Shown: piece after piece, positions 33,519 to 45,329 of the stretch
How the letters are laid out: each line of letters opens with the position of its first letter
Numbering within the stretch: the first letter of the stretch is position 1
DNA from: Eupeodes corollae
Taxonomy: Eukaryota > Arthropoda > Insecta > Diptera > Syrphidae
DNA length: 64,000 nt
Reading direction: 5' to 3'
Assembly (NCBI RefSeq): GCF_945859685.1
Contig: NC_079147.1
Location: 149,878,645-149,942,644, forward strand
Notes under the pieces: model-generated
Told to the model about the DNA's origin: nothing
Seen by the model: only the letters and a program-made list of their open reading frames with translations
The model's database searches: none
Made by a program: the position numbers and the translations under genes

Positions 33519-33528
33519 AAGATCAACT
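33519..33528 (+). repeat. Target-site duplication, right copy (RTE-1 copy 3)
   Basis: Second exact copy of AAGATCAACT, at the truncated 5' end of the element. Confidence 0.7.
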
Positions 33529-35883
33529 ATTGAAATTATAAGCTTACAAATTTAAGATGAAAATATTTATTAAAAACTTTAAGTAAAAAAACTCGAATCA
33601 GTGATACAAATTTTGAAGTATTAAATTGAAATTGATATTTCAAGTTTATTCTTTCAATCATTTCATTTTTAGAAAAAAATTGGCTTTAACAAATATGTGG
33701 TTTATTTAGATAATAATTCCCCTCATGAAGTTGTATATTATAGTTGATATTTGTATGGTTTCAACACATGATATTAAAAGCAGCCACTAAGATTTAATTA
33801 GATATTTAACAACTTAAACGATTGCAATAATCAGTAAATACGTCAGGACCGTTTTTACGGATCATTCAAATTACTTAGAAAATAACATTCATGATATCAA
33901 TACATAGTGTTTTTTAAGTTATGCAACGATGAGGCTTAAAAGCCAAAAGCTCTTTTATTATTTGTATTCCCATCCTATCTAAATATCAATTTTAAAAACT
34001 GATATTTGAACAGGTGTTTTTTTCACCAAAACTTGACGAAAAAGCTATTTAAATGCATTGAAAACATATTTAACGTTTTTTTTTTGTATCAGTCTAATGT
34101 AGAGACATAATAAGTTAGTTTACTTGTAATTTGAATTTTGAAGAAAGTTTTTTTCAATGTGTGGTGTGGTTAAAAGTTTTTTTTTAAATTTATTTTCTTA
34201 TTGAAACACAGATCGTCTGTCAAAATTAAAAAAAGAAAACAATAAAAATCAGAGCCTTAGGGTCCACTTTTGAAGATACTCAATTGAAATCTATAATATG
34301 AATTATACAAAAGAGATGATGAAATCCTTTTGAGCACTGATGACAGGGAAAAGTTTAAATTTATGCATGTTATAGAAAGAATAAATATCTATTAAAACCT
34401 TATAGACAGAAAAAATAAAAAAAACAAGGTTAATTGAATGCTTATAAAATAAAGTTGTTCCTAAACGTTTTTTTTTTGAAATCATTCTTATAAAGAAGCA
34501 ATTTCAAAAACACATCGGATTCGATATTGTGGTTATAGGTTGTGTTTTTCTTCATTTCTGTTGCATCTAAATTGTTTAGACCTGTTCAACGATTTTTTTT
34601 TTTCAGAAATTTGATATTCCGTAATTACATGATGAAACATCTGAGTACAACTGTTTCGTTCGCCTATCAAGACTCTGCATAACCATCCTCATATTGCATT
34701 TTTGAACTAGATATAGTTTCACACTTTGTTTTTTTTTTTTTGTATTTGCACAGTTTTTCATCTTCGAACCAAGCAAGGATTGTCAACGAACAACAGATAC
34801 TCCTTATTTTTTCTAAAAAGGACGACTTTGAAGAACACAACGCACAGTGGAACAAAGATGGAAAAAGTTTAGTTTAACAAACGATGTTCATCAAAATATT
34901 TGAACTAAACATAAAATTTCTTCCATTTAATGTTTGCTGGATTTAATATGAATTTAATTTCTTTTTCATTTAAAACTTACCTGACTGTTTACTTATAAAA
35001 AATAAAATGATCCTTCAAAAACTGAAAATGATTATTTCCCGATTGTTTGCAGCTGGAAATTGAAAGTTTGCACAATATTTAATTACATTTTCACAAAAGC
35101 GTTGACAGTTGCCTGGATTTTATTTTCAGTTTTGAAGAGAAATTTACCATATTTTAAATAATTTTATATTTATGTAAACGTCCATCCTTCTACGGAAAAT
35201 ACACCCACAACTACTAAGTGCATACGGTTCAATAGTGGATTCCATGGGAATGGTATTTTTTCATATTTTATCAACCAATGTACAAAAAAGAAAAAAAGTA
35301 CTTTCTCTATAAGTTCCGAAAATGCTGCATATATTTCTTTTAAAAAAAGTATCTCCAAATTTGATATCACGTTCATTATGTGAATGATTGAAATTTGAAC
35401 GTTATTTTTAAGTGTATCACAAAAAAGTAGATTAAAGGAATTCTGTTCGTGGTTGTATTTTGTTGACACGTATTTTCTCATTATTCATTTAAGCACACAC
35501 AATGCCTCAAGTTTGAACTTATTTCTAGAACTTTTCGTTGATATTATTTTTAGAAATATTAAAAAGATCACATTCCGAAGGGTAATATCATTTCATTTTG
35601 TCCCCCTTCCCCTTAAGAAATAACACATACCAATTAGGTTCTTTATAAAGAACAAATTTTTTGGTCCAAAAACAAAGTTGTTTCCTTGTACAATTTGAAA
35701 TTGTAACGACCAAATTCTTGACAAAGTTCTAAGATCAAAAACTCGGTTTATTAAAAAACTGGAACTCGTTTGGGTTCTAATTTATTTCTTCATCAAGTTC
35801 TCAAGCGTTAGAACTCTGTTTTAGATCTCAAAACTCTCCAATTTAAGGGTCTAAGAGATTAATGCTTTTTTTTTTAAACATGT
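33529..35883. other. AT-rich DNA, no gene seen
   Basis: About 2.35 kb, A/T-run rich. Open stretches on the minus strand (for example 35170-35481) have no recognisable motif and biased composition. Nothing from the repeat families listed here was recognised. Confidence 0.55.
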
Positions 35884-37660
35884 GTGCTACACTTATTATG
35901 TAGAGACACAGTGTGAGCACTAGGTTTTGAAATAGTTGTCATTGCACATTGGTTTTGAATTCCTGAATATTGCAATGACTGGGAGGGACAGAGTATGGTA
36001 AGGCATTCGACATTCGCATAGTGCGGTTAAAGAACGAATTCCTGAACTTAACAGTAAGACCGAAGTTAACCTCGAGGGTATATTGATGAGCTTTCCTAAA
36101 AGCGTGAGTATTACGGTTGAACTGTCTAAGGGTAGGAATGCAACTGTCTATTTCCCTACAAAAAATATTTCGACGATGTTCAAGCGACGTAAATGATCTT
36201 ATGATATTATCACCAATCAATCTAAATGCTCTCCGTTGACTACTGTCCTAGAAGCTTAAGTAAGTTCCAGGAGAACCAGCTCTGATATAAGAGTTATACT
36301 CAATCTTTGGACGTATATAAGTCTTGTAGATAACAGAAAGATCAAAGGGGGAGACAAAGTTCTTGCATAGCCTTAGAAAACCCAAACATCTTGCGGCATT
36401 TTTGGCAACATCGAGGTGGTTGGTGATACACATTCCAAAAATATCGAGATGTTCAGTCTCCTCGATGCAAGTGCCATCTATGGATAATGGCAAGGGTAGA
36501 CATCTCGCTTTAATAATACAAGACAGCATTGGGTTTTTGAAGCATTAAATTCTAAGCGGTTTTTTATTCCCCATTGTACAATGCTGTTTAGGTCGGAATT
36601 TAAAAAGCTTATCGTACTATGTCGTTACAGTTTCACATCTGAAGAAAAGGATGTGAATCTAAAAACGAATATGAAAAGCTTAGAGTACTATCGTCATCGA
36701 AAAAATGTATTGGATTAGAAGTTGCAAACAGGAGATCATTACTAAAAATGAAAAAGAGTGTTGGAGATAAAAAAGAGCCCTGGGGCAAACCATTACTTAT
36801 TTTGTGGCTTTCAGACTTTAACATACCCCATACTACTTGTATTGAAAGATCCGAAAAGTAATTACTAATCCATTGAAGGGGGGATTCATGGAAACCGATA
36901 GCACGCATTTTCGATAAGAAGGCCTGATGTCAAACCCTATCAAATGCTTTTTAAATATCAAGTGCAACAATCTAACTTTCTCCAAAACGATGTAAAGATT
37001 TGCTCCACTGTTCGGTAAGATGAACCATGAGATTACCAGTGGACCACCTATTGCTGAGAAAGCCATTCTGACGGTCATTTTCAAGATTTGATAATTAATT
37101 AGTGTTTCTATGAGCTTTGAAAGAAGGGACGGACGTAAGTTCGATGAATTTTTATAGGATGAGAAAGATTCGATTTTTTTTGGGATGGACTGGACGAATG
37201 CTGTTTTCTATCCTGAGTAGTAGGAAATATAAAAAAGCTTAATTAGTTGTTTTGCCAGCGTTGAAGAACACCTTTTCAGAACAATTTTTGTATGTTAAGA
37301 GCTCTTAGTAATCTTGCCACAGTACGAGTGCTAAAATAGAAAACGCGCTCAAGTGTAGGCAAAGTCGTATTAATCACTGGCAGCTTTGAATTGGCGGTGA
37401 ACTGCCTAGCAAAGAGATTTGCTTTCTCGATAGATCTAACAAATAGATTTTCATTGACAACGAGCGTAGAGATCGAGTAAGAGGAAGAATTCCTCATGTC
37501 TTTTACAAATGACTAAAAATGTTTATTGCTTTTTAGACTTTGCTGTAATTTTTGGTTGTGTATTAATTTGATCTGTCGAGTATGGTGTAGCAGGCCTTCC
37601 TGGCCTACATTGAACTTTTTCCGGCTTTCCTCAGTAGGGTGGGATTTGTAAATAAAAAAT
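35884..37660 (-). mobile_element. LINE-F copy 2
   Basis: Read on the minus strand from right to left: spacer before RT (SHPTEESRKKFN, about 37600-37640), a helical block ending FYFSTRTVARLLRALN (about 37290-37340), RT blocks (36633-37084), thumb (36248-36529) and C-terminal region (35939-36220), ending with the 3' block CACAGTGTGAGCACTAGG (inverted) that is shared with the 63.4-kb copy. It has frameshifts between each of these parts. It is the longest LINE-F copy in the window and gives the order of the family's domains. Clade: Jockey superfamily by RT motifs; the precise clade is not certain. Confidence 0.75.
35939..37084 (-). pseudogene. LINE-F reverse transcriptase and C-terminus, copy 2
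   Basis: Blocks along the protein: GGPLVISWFI-type frame-shifted start, RAIGFHESPLQWISNYFSDLSIQVVWG (about 36830-36908), KISNGLPQGSFLSPTLFFIFSNDLLFATSN (about 36720-36795), HFFDDDSTLSFSYSFLDSH at the YADD position (about 36650-36700), TCIEETEHLDIFGMCITNHLDVAKNAARCLGFLRLCKNFVSPFDLSVIYKTYIRPKIEY, and FTSLEHRRNIFCREIDSCIPTLRQFNRNTHAFRKAHQYTLEVNFGLTVKFRNSFFNRTMRM near the C-terminus. Multiple shifts separate them. Confidence 0.75.
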
Positions 37661-37677
37661 AATATAAATACAAATAT

Positions 37678-37752
37678 TAGTCCGTTGAGATCTAGGGCCA
37701 AGTGACTTACGACTCTCAACCATTCCTGTGTGCGAGTAATGTTGTCAGGAAT
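37678..37752 (-). mobile_element. SINE fragment (3' part)
   Basis: Reverse-complement match to the last third of the SINE: ACTCGCACACAGGAATGGTT and TGAGAGT(C/T)GTAAGTCACT are present, inverted, with few differences. The tRNA-like head and the tail are absent. It lies between LINE-F copy 2 and RTE-1 copy 4. Confidence 0.8.
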
Positions 37753-37902
37753 AGATTAGATTTATAACCTTTTAACCTTTGCCGGGATAGAAGTTATTAT
37801 TTCAAAGAGAATCAAATTTGACGTCATATCCAAGCTGGCGTAAACGTCTATATAGAATGACCAGTTAAATATCCTAGGGTTATTATTGAGACCATCCCAG
37901 TT
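37753..37902. other. Short spacer, nothing recognised
   Basis: 150 bp between the SINE fragment and RTE-1 copy 4; no feature seen. Confidence 0.5.
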
Positions 37903-38084
37903 GGCTCCCCGTCCTTGGAGTTATACTAATGCTCTGGCCTTCCAGGTTGGGACTTGTGCCGTCGGGGTGACTTCCTGGCCACGTAAATAATACCTTTAGT
38001 TGCGAAGCACCAACAAGCCTCGGGTACAGACGGATTCACTGGTGACAACCAACGCAAACGAAATAAGGACAACGAACTTCGGAT

Positions 38085-38990
38085 CTGTACATGGAATGTT
38101 AGGTCCCTTAACAGACCACATGCAGCCGAACAAGTAGCGGAAGCTCTAAACTGCTTCAAGGCAGGTATTGCCGCCATCCAAGAAGTGCGATGGGATGGAC
38201 CTTGCAAACGCAAACTAAAAGACAAAACTTCTTGAGTTTCAACAGTGTAAGCGAGTGCATCACGAATATCCGTATCAAGGCTAATTCGCCAACATAAGGC
38301 TCATATGCGCGCATTCCCCAACAGAGGAGAAAGATGAAGACACCAAAGGCATATTATTTGAGCTCTTGAACAAGACATATGAGCAGTGTCCTATCTTAGG
38401 ACATTTTAATGCCAAGCTTGGAAGAGAAGACATCTTTTGTGGCATAATCGGGAGATACAGCCTGCACCATACTACCTCTCACAACGGATTAAGGCTGGTC
38501 GATTTCGCTGAGGGGTGAGACGTTCTGGTAGCTAGTACGCAGTTCATACATCTCAATATTCACAAGGGGACATGGAAATCTCCTGATCAATCAACCGTCA
38601 ACCAAAATGACCACATTACGATCGACGCACGACACTTCTCCAGTATACAGGATATCCGAACATTCCGAGGGGCCAACATTGACTCGGACCACTACCTCTT
38701 TGTAGCCAAGGTACGGCTACGGATATCCGAATCCAAACCAAAACAAGGAAGTACTGTGAGAAGATTCGACATTATAGTCTCTAGTAACCTCTTAAGTAGT
38801 CGAATGCTGTCTGCATTAAGCATTGAAAACCAGTGGCAACATTGCCTTGCAGCCATCAGAGATGCCACCTCTGAAGTGCTAGGTTTCACACGGCCACCAT
38901 AGCACAACTCCTGGTTTGACGACGAATGCCGGCAAGCGAACGCAGCGAAACAGCAGGCATACAAAACGGCGCTGCACCAAAGGACCAGAG
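38085..38990 (+). pseudogene. RTE-1 endonuclease region, copy 4, broken
   Basis: Blocks: CTWNVRSLNRPHAAEQVAEALNCFKAGIAAIQEVRWDGPCK (about 38085-38210), then after a deletion the ECITNIRIKAN block (about 38252), EDTKGILFELLNKTYEQCPIL (about 38337-38400), GHFNAKLGREDIFCGIIG (about 38399-38452; GDFN is changed to GHFN), FADEG-like and TQFIHLNIHKGTWKSPDQSTVNQNDHITID (about 38540-38625) and RTFRGANIDSDHYLFVAKVRL (about 38655-38715), which holds the SDH motif. A deletion after PCK and several stops break it. Confidence 0.7.
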
Positions 38991-39125
38991 CAGAAGAGTA
39001 GAGAGGAAAACCGGATTCTTAGATGGAAAAAAAGCGATGACGAACCGAATTCCGCTGTGAGGTAGATACAACCACTCAATCTAGGCGACGCAGATCAGCA
39101 ACTCCGCCTACCTGACCTTGACGAA

Positions 39126-40645
39126 GTGAAGATAGCTATATCTGTACTTAAGTCAAACAAAGCTGCTGGAGCTGACGACATCGCTGCCGAACTATTCAAA
39201 GCAGCAGGCAATGACTTGGTAGGGAGCATGCACCAACTCATTTGCAAAATATGGTCGGAGGAAAGCAAGCCCGATGAGTGGAATCTGAGCATAGTGTGCC
39301 CGATATATAAGAAAGGAGATCTTCTAAATTGCGCCAAGTACAGAGGAATCAGTCTCCTCAACATTGCATATAAGATAATCTCTGCCGTATTATGTAAACG
39401 TCTGAAGCCGTTTGTCAACACCCTACTAGGTCCTTATCAGTGTGGCTTCAGACCAGGAAAGTCCACTATCGACCAAATATTCGCACTACGGCAGATCTTG
39501 GAAAAAACCCAGGAACTTCAAATCGATACCCACCATCTCTTTATCGATTTTAAAGCCGCGTATGACAGCATCTATAGGGAAGAGCTCTACCGAGCAATGT
39601 CTAGTTTTGGCATCCCTGTCAAACTTATCCGTTTGTGCAGAATGACGATGGAGAATGCACGCTGCTCTATCAAGGTCGGAAAAGATCTTACCGATGCATT
39701 TGATGTCAAAAAAGGTTTTAGACAGGCGATGCACTGGCATGCGACTTCTTTAACATCGTACTGGAAAGAATTGTGCAAAACAACACTAGAGGCACAATCT
39801 TCCAAAGGTCCACCCAATTTCTCGGATACGCAGATGATATTGACATAATTGGAAGATCAAAGCGTGATGTCAGTTGAGCATTTTTGAGCATTGCGACGGA
39901 AGCAAAGAAGATGGGTTTAGTGGTCAATGAGGGCAAGACCAAGTATATGCTGTCATCCAAAAAGGACACTGAACAACGACCTCTTGGACAAAACGTTACC
40001 ATGGACAGCTATAACTTTGAGGTAGTTAAGGACTTTGTCTACCTAGGCACCGCTATTAACACAGACAACGACACCAGCGCTGACATCAAACGAAGAATAA
40101 CTCTTGCAAATCGCTGCTTCTTTGGACTTAGAAGGCATTTGAGAAGTAAAGTCCTCTCTCGAGCATCTAAAATCACCATCTATAATGCACTCATCATCCC
40201 GGTTCTCATTTATGGCGCTTAGGCCTGGAACCTGTCTACGAAAGATGAGGGCGTCTTAGGATGCTTCGAGAGAAAAATTCTTCTACTGATTTTCGGTCCC
40301 GCACGCATAGAATGAAGGAGAAGATATAACTACGAACTGTAGTTATATCTTCTTAACAGCGACACTGACTTAGTTAGCAGAATTAAAGTCCAACGGCTTA
40401 GATGTCTGGGTCATGTAGAGCGAATGGACATCAACGCTTCAGCCCGGAAGGTCTTCGAATTCAATCCCGAGGCACGGCGCAGTAGAGGAAGACCGCAACT
40501 CTGGTGGTGCACCCATGTGATAGAGGACCTCAACCAACTTGGCGTGCGAAACTGGAGACAGCTAGCTAGGGACCGAGCTGGCTGTAGACGAATGTTGGTT
40601 GAGGCCCAGGTCCACCCGGACTGTAGCACCACCTTAAGTTATTAA
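39126..40645 (+). pseudogene. RTE-1 reverse transcriptase, copy 4, broken
   Basis: The first stretch (39126-39848, 240 codons) has NKAAGADDIAAELFKAAG, DEWNLSIVCPIYKKGD, YRGISLLNIAYKI, GPYQCGFRPGKSTIDQIF, LFIDFKAAYDSIYREEL and VKKGFRQ, then a one-base loss in RQGDA at about 39724 shifts the frame. FSDTQM-type shifted sequence covers the YADD region. A second stretch (39884-40222) restores KMGLVVNEGKTKYMLSSKKDTE through LIIPVLIYGA, ending in a TAG stop where copies 1 and 3 have EAWT. The C-terminal part (40424-40645) holds GRPQLWW. The missing residues between 40222 and 40424 include the hairpin mutation. Confidence 0.82.
40319..40353. repeat. Perfect 15-bp inverted repeat (hairpin), 5-nt loop
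   Basis: AGAAGATATAACTAC at 40319-40333 and its exact reverse complement at 40339-40353, with loop GAACT. Copies 1 and 3 of RTE-1 have AGAAGATATAAC(G) followed by unrelated sequence (ACGGGCTGTAC) here, so the right arm is new to this copy. Confidence 0.85.
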
Positions 40646-42181
40646 AAGGAGTTCATTCTTTAACTTTGGAGTTTTGGCACGAGAAATTTGCAGATTCATA
40701 ACCATGGTCAAATGTGCCTAGAGGAGATAGAACACTTAAAGTCTACTTATCAGGATGAAAAATAAGAAACAAGTCAAGAGTATTTTAGCGTTAACCTCCC
40801 ACGTCCAATATTCGACTGGGTTCGTTAGCCAACTGAGTTAGGTTGTTCAAATCAGCTTACACTCCTTCGGATGTTATCTGGCCCGAATGTTAGCAATGTT
40901 TTTATATCTTTGAACGCTTAATTGATCTGGTAATATTTTTGTATTTAGTTTGGTAATATGTCCATAAGTAGACATTTTGTTTCTTTAAAAAAGTCAAACA
41001 ACGGACGCGAACTCTTTGTCTCAGGGCATTCTGATCAAATAAAGTGCAATGTCACTATTATTGCAATTTAAGCAATCTCCTTCGTACCACGAAAAATAAT
41101 TCTTAAAAATCTATGAACAGATTATTTTTGAAATACATACATATTCATAGTTAGATAGTTTGTTTTGAATTGAATATGCATAATTTTCATTAAACATAAA
41201 CTAAAGTTAGTTCAGAGAAATCTCCAAATTGCCTATGTAATGGATACAGTTAAATTAAGAATGTAATTTCACAGAATTTCAATCCAGCCAGAAAAATATA
41301 TCTTTTATTTTGCCTGATATAACTTCCATTGAAATAATTAAGCGGATAAGAGAGAATAAAAAGTTAGTCTTTGCAGAACCCTAGAAATTATGCAAAGAAT
41401 TTAATTTTACTTCTTCCTTGAATAATATGATATGTATTAGATTTGCATAAGATGCAGAGAAAACATTCACACATAGATTAATATTACTTTCTAGTTTATA
41501 TGTAAATTTGTTTGACAAATATTTAGAGGGAAAAAGTAAACAACTTAAGTTAATTATTGTACTTTGAAGAATAAAGTTTTGAAATTTGTTCGGAAATTTA
41601 ATTTAAACCTTAACAAAATAAATATATTGTGTGTTTATGGAAGGAAGGATTCAAGGTTCAGATGGGATCACATTTCTTGGATCTTGACCTTCTTAAATTC
41701 AATTAATAGAAGTGAAACTTCTTACAAAGGGCCTTAGAATCTATATAGAGCACAAAATATGTTGAAAAAAAAACAAATTTATAAATTTAAAAAGACGATG
41801 AATAAAATTACTTTGGCTAAGTTGATTTTGCTCAAAGACTTTCTATGTAATCAGGTAAATGATGTTTTATAGCTTTTTCTAAGAGACTGAAATTTTAAAA
41901 TTGACTTTAAACATACTCACATTTTATTAAATCAAAACTGTCGTTCAATTGTAAACTGTTTTTAACTCAAAATTAAAAGAAATGTCCAGGAACTGAAGCG
42001 GATAAGCATTTTTAATTAAACAAGAAGAACTTAAAAGTGTTTCTCCTCAGACGTAAGGACCCATGCTAACCCTCTTCTTTGTAATGAGCTCAACAACTTC
42101 AATACATCAAAGTTATAGTATGAAAAAAGCTGTATCATCTTCCTGTGGACTTGAATGTATTAAACGCAGTGATAAATTAGG
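40646..42181. other. AT-rich DNA, no gene seen
   Basis: About 1.5 kb between two RTE-1 copies. No credible ORF or shared repeat was recognised. Confidence 0.55.
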
Positions 42182-43574
42182 TGTTTTGACTAAGGCACCT
42201 CTCCTTTCATCCAGATGGCAGCGTTGGAGTTCCGAAGATAAATTAGGTTGAACTACTTAGTGAATACCTTATGGGGCTACCACGATATACGCCCAGGCCT
42301 GTAGGGAGCGGTTATGCAGGCTCTTATAGTTAAATCAAGGACCTGGTCTTTAGGTTGAAGGTCGTGCGTCAGGGTGACTTCCTGACCACGTGAAGAAACT
42401 GTCAGTTGCGAAGCACTAACAAGCCTCGGATACGAATGGATTTACTGTTGATAACCCACGCATAACTTTTCAAAGACAACGAGTTACGATTATGTAAGTA
42501 AAATGTTGGGTCCGTTAATAGACCACCGGCAGCCGAAGAATTAGCTAAGGTTCTAGGCTGCTACTAAGCAGAAATCACTGCGATATTAACTATGTAGACT
42601 GCTGCCGAGAAAACCAACAATGCTTATTTTGATGCAGCTTGGTCATTTGTTATAGGCTTGGGTAACAAGCCTTGAGCTATAGGTTCATTAACGAGCGCTT
42701 CATGAACATACGTGTCAAGGCTAAATTCAGCAACATCAGAGTAAATGTGCACACGCCTAACAGAAAAGAAGGATGAAAACACCAAGGACCACTAGCTCGT
42801 TACAGGCAAGGTAGCATTTCGGGTTTCTAGACCCAAGGCGAAACAAGGAGATGCTGCGAGAAGATATAACATCAGACGACTACAATCGCAAGAGATCTCC
42901 AAATCCTTCTCCGACCTAGTCACTAGTAACCTCTGATGAAGTTCTCTGCTGCCAACACAATGTATCGAGAACCAGTGCCAACATTGCCAAGATTCATTCA
43001 GAGAAGCCGCTACTGATATGTCGGGTTTCAAGCAGCTGCCAACAAGGAGTACCTGGTTTGATGATGCATGTCAAGAGGCAAATGCAGCTAATCTAGAAGA
43101 ACGCATAGCGGTTCGGCATAGAAGGACGAGAGCTGCTCATGTGCCTTATGAGCAGAATAGGAGAGAGAAAGATTGGCTTTTCAGAAGGAAAAAGGGAGCA
43201 TGATAGCCGTGCGGTCAAAGATTTTAAAAAATTTTCAAAAGCATATATGAAGTTCAAAAGTTTTATGAGCATGTGAAACAGAATTTACAAGTTTATAAAC
43301 CTCTAACGACGAAAGCCAACAATCCCGTCTTCCCGACTCAAGGAGTACAGATTTCCATACCTAAGCTGAAGTCGCTCTTCAAAGCAGCTGGAGATAATTG
43401 GGTTAGGAGCATGCATTAACTAATCTGTACCATATGTATAGTTGGAAGAAATTAGGCTTGATGAAGCTCAGAATTGTTTGCCCAATACTGAAAAAATAAG
43501 AAACTCTTAACCAACCATAGAGGAATTAGTCTACTTAACATCGCTTACAAAATTTTCTCAGTACCAATTATTGA

Positions 43575-44340
43575 TTGAACAATATTTCATCACATAAAGC
43601 TACCATTTCCCTTCAAAATAATATGCAAGCAGTAAACCTTCTAAGGCTGCAACCTAAAAATTTCTCAGGCGACCACAAAGAATGGATACCGTTTTGGGAA
43701 CAGTATGGAACACTTGTGCATGATAATCTGTCCCCTTCCACTGTTTACAAGTTCAACTACTTGGAAGATGCCTTGACTGGTAAGGCAGAAAACACATTGG
43801 TAGGCCTCACACCAAATGAACTTAATTAATAGACGGCAATAAAGATACTCAAAGAAGAGTATGGAAATAAAGAAAAAATAGTCGATTATAATATGCAATG
43901 ATTGTTATCCATTCAGCTAGTTCAATCAAAGGTGGACGCTACAGGGCTGAGATGCCTCTATAATTCTGTTATAGCTTCCACCCGATCACTTGCTGCTCTC
44001 GGAATTCCATCATCAAATTATTACGTCATGCTAAAAGGTGTCCTACTCCCTTGCATTCCCAATGAATTGAGAGTTGATTTTCACAGGTATTACGATGACT
44101 CTTCCGATTACAATTGTCTAGAAGGTGATAAAAACGATATTACCGACCGAGGTTTCATTTATAAAATCTGATATTTCATCAACAAAAGACATTGGTGATA
44201 AGACAGTAAAATGTTTGTTGAAATTCATCAAACGAGAAGCTGAATCCCTCGAGAAGTCCCAAGAGGCGAAACAAAGCTCAACAAAACAGCTGTTGGATTA
44301 TTTACAGCAGGAATAAATGACAACCATTGTTTTTTTTGTA
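43575..44340 (+). pseudogene. BEL/Pao gag-like region, broken
   Basis: The capsid-like part begins with LRLQPKNFSGDHKEWIPFWEQYGTLVHDN (about 43638-43725), the typical start of BEL/Pao gag (a DUF1759-type domain). KFNYLEDALTGKAENTLVGL follows, then a stop at 43829. From 43902 it reads QLVQSKVDATGLRCLYNSVIASTRSLAALGIPSSNYYVMLKGVLLPCIPNELRVDFHR to a shift near 44125-44171. A further helical region ends at 44316. Confidence 0.78.
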
Positions 44341-44625
44341 GAGTTTCCGATCATTTATTCATCTGATTGCAAAAGCTCTTTTCCTGTAGTCAAAAAGAAA
44401 CAGATGTTAAAGAGGACGTACGATGCTACCGGTGTTGTAGAAAAGGTCACAACTCTAAGATGTGCAAGAAACGATTTCAACTTTTGTGCAAAATTTGTAA
44501 CGGTCGACACGCAACTTCTATGCGTGATCCAAACCATACACAATCACATCTACAGGCAAGAAAAGTCTGCTTCTAATTCAGATGATGTGTTGAATCTTTC
44601 GTGTGTTACTTCTTTAAATGTATGA
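44325..44625 (+). pseudogene. BEL/Pao zinc-knuckle region, broken
   Basis: In the frame at 44367 CYRCCRKGHNSKMC (about 44419-44460) and CKICNGRHATS (about 44486-44515) are two Cys/His groups of the nucleic-acid-binding type that precede the protease in BEL/Pao polyproteins. The frame is broken upstream (a single CFFC at 44330). Confidence 0.72.
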
Positions 44626-44639
44626 GCCTGTGAGGATCT

Positions 44640-45300
44640 CCAGCAATTCTGGCGACTAGAAACTATTGGAATACCAAACGATAAAATTATAGAACGTCCA
44701 TTAGAGCCCATTATTCGCCAGGTTGCAAATCGATACGAGGCATCCCTGCCATGGAGAGATGTTGAAGAATCGCTTTATGACAATCGTATTGACGCACTTT
44801 ATGGAATGCATTCACTGGTCCGAAAGTTAAGAGCATTAGGAAGACCAAGGGATTATGAATCATCAATGCAAGAGATGATAAACGGTGGTTTGGCTGAACG
44901 AGTGAAGGATGACGAACGAGGTGGTCGTGTGTAGTATATGCCCCATAGACCGGTATATAGGGAAGATAAAGACACAACCAAGTTACGAATTGTCTTTGAT
45001 GCTTCGGCACACGCAGCATATCATACTTCACTTAACGATCATTTGGATAGGCAACATCCGTTTGCCTGAGATTTTGACGGTTTTACTTGACTTTCGCTGT
45101 GGAAAAATAGGATTGACACCTGATATTGAAAAAGCGTTTCTTCAAATAGCTTTGGCTGATCGAGAAGCCATCGATTTTTCTGGTTCAAGGAGTTGTCTAA
45201 CCCTAGTGAAACGATAACTGATTTTTTAATGCAAGCCTATTGCATGACACGAGTTACGTTTGGTGTCACCAGTAGCCCTAACGTGAAGTAATATCCAAAT
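44640..45300 (+). pseudogene. BEL/Pao reverse transcriptase, broken
   Basis: Reads as LQQFWRLETIGIPND (about 44640), LPWRDVEESLYDNRIDALYGMHSLVRKLRALGRPRDYESSMQEMINGGLAERV (about 44745-44905), MPHRPVYREDKDTTKLRIVFDASA (about 44939-45010, the conserved VFDASA block), LNDHLD, KSVSSNSFG-type shifted sequence for IEKAFLQIAL (about 45125-45150) and FGVTSSP (about 45270). This order is that of Pao RT. Stops at about 44934 and near 45070 and shifted frames kill it. Confidence 0.78.
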
Positions 45301-45329
45301 TTTAGACGATGGAAAAGAACGATATCCTA

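Larger units (their letters stand above)
37903..40645 (+). mobile_element. RTE-1 copy 4
   Basis: Nearly the whole coding part of RTE-1. The 5' end starts at GGCTCCCCGTCCTTGGAGTT (a block also present at 9617), the endonuclease begins at about 38085 (CTWNVRSLNRPHAAEQVAEAL), and RT and C-terminus follow to GTAGCACCACCTTAAG at about 40640. It is shorter than copies 1 and 2 at the 5' end by about 400 bp and lacks the TAAG tail. It carries frameshifts, a stop at 40220 and a hairpin mutation at 40319-40353. Apart from those changes the RT is very similar to copy 3. Confidence 0.82.
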
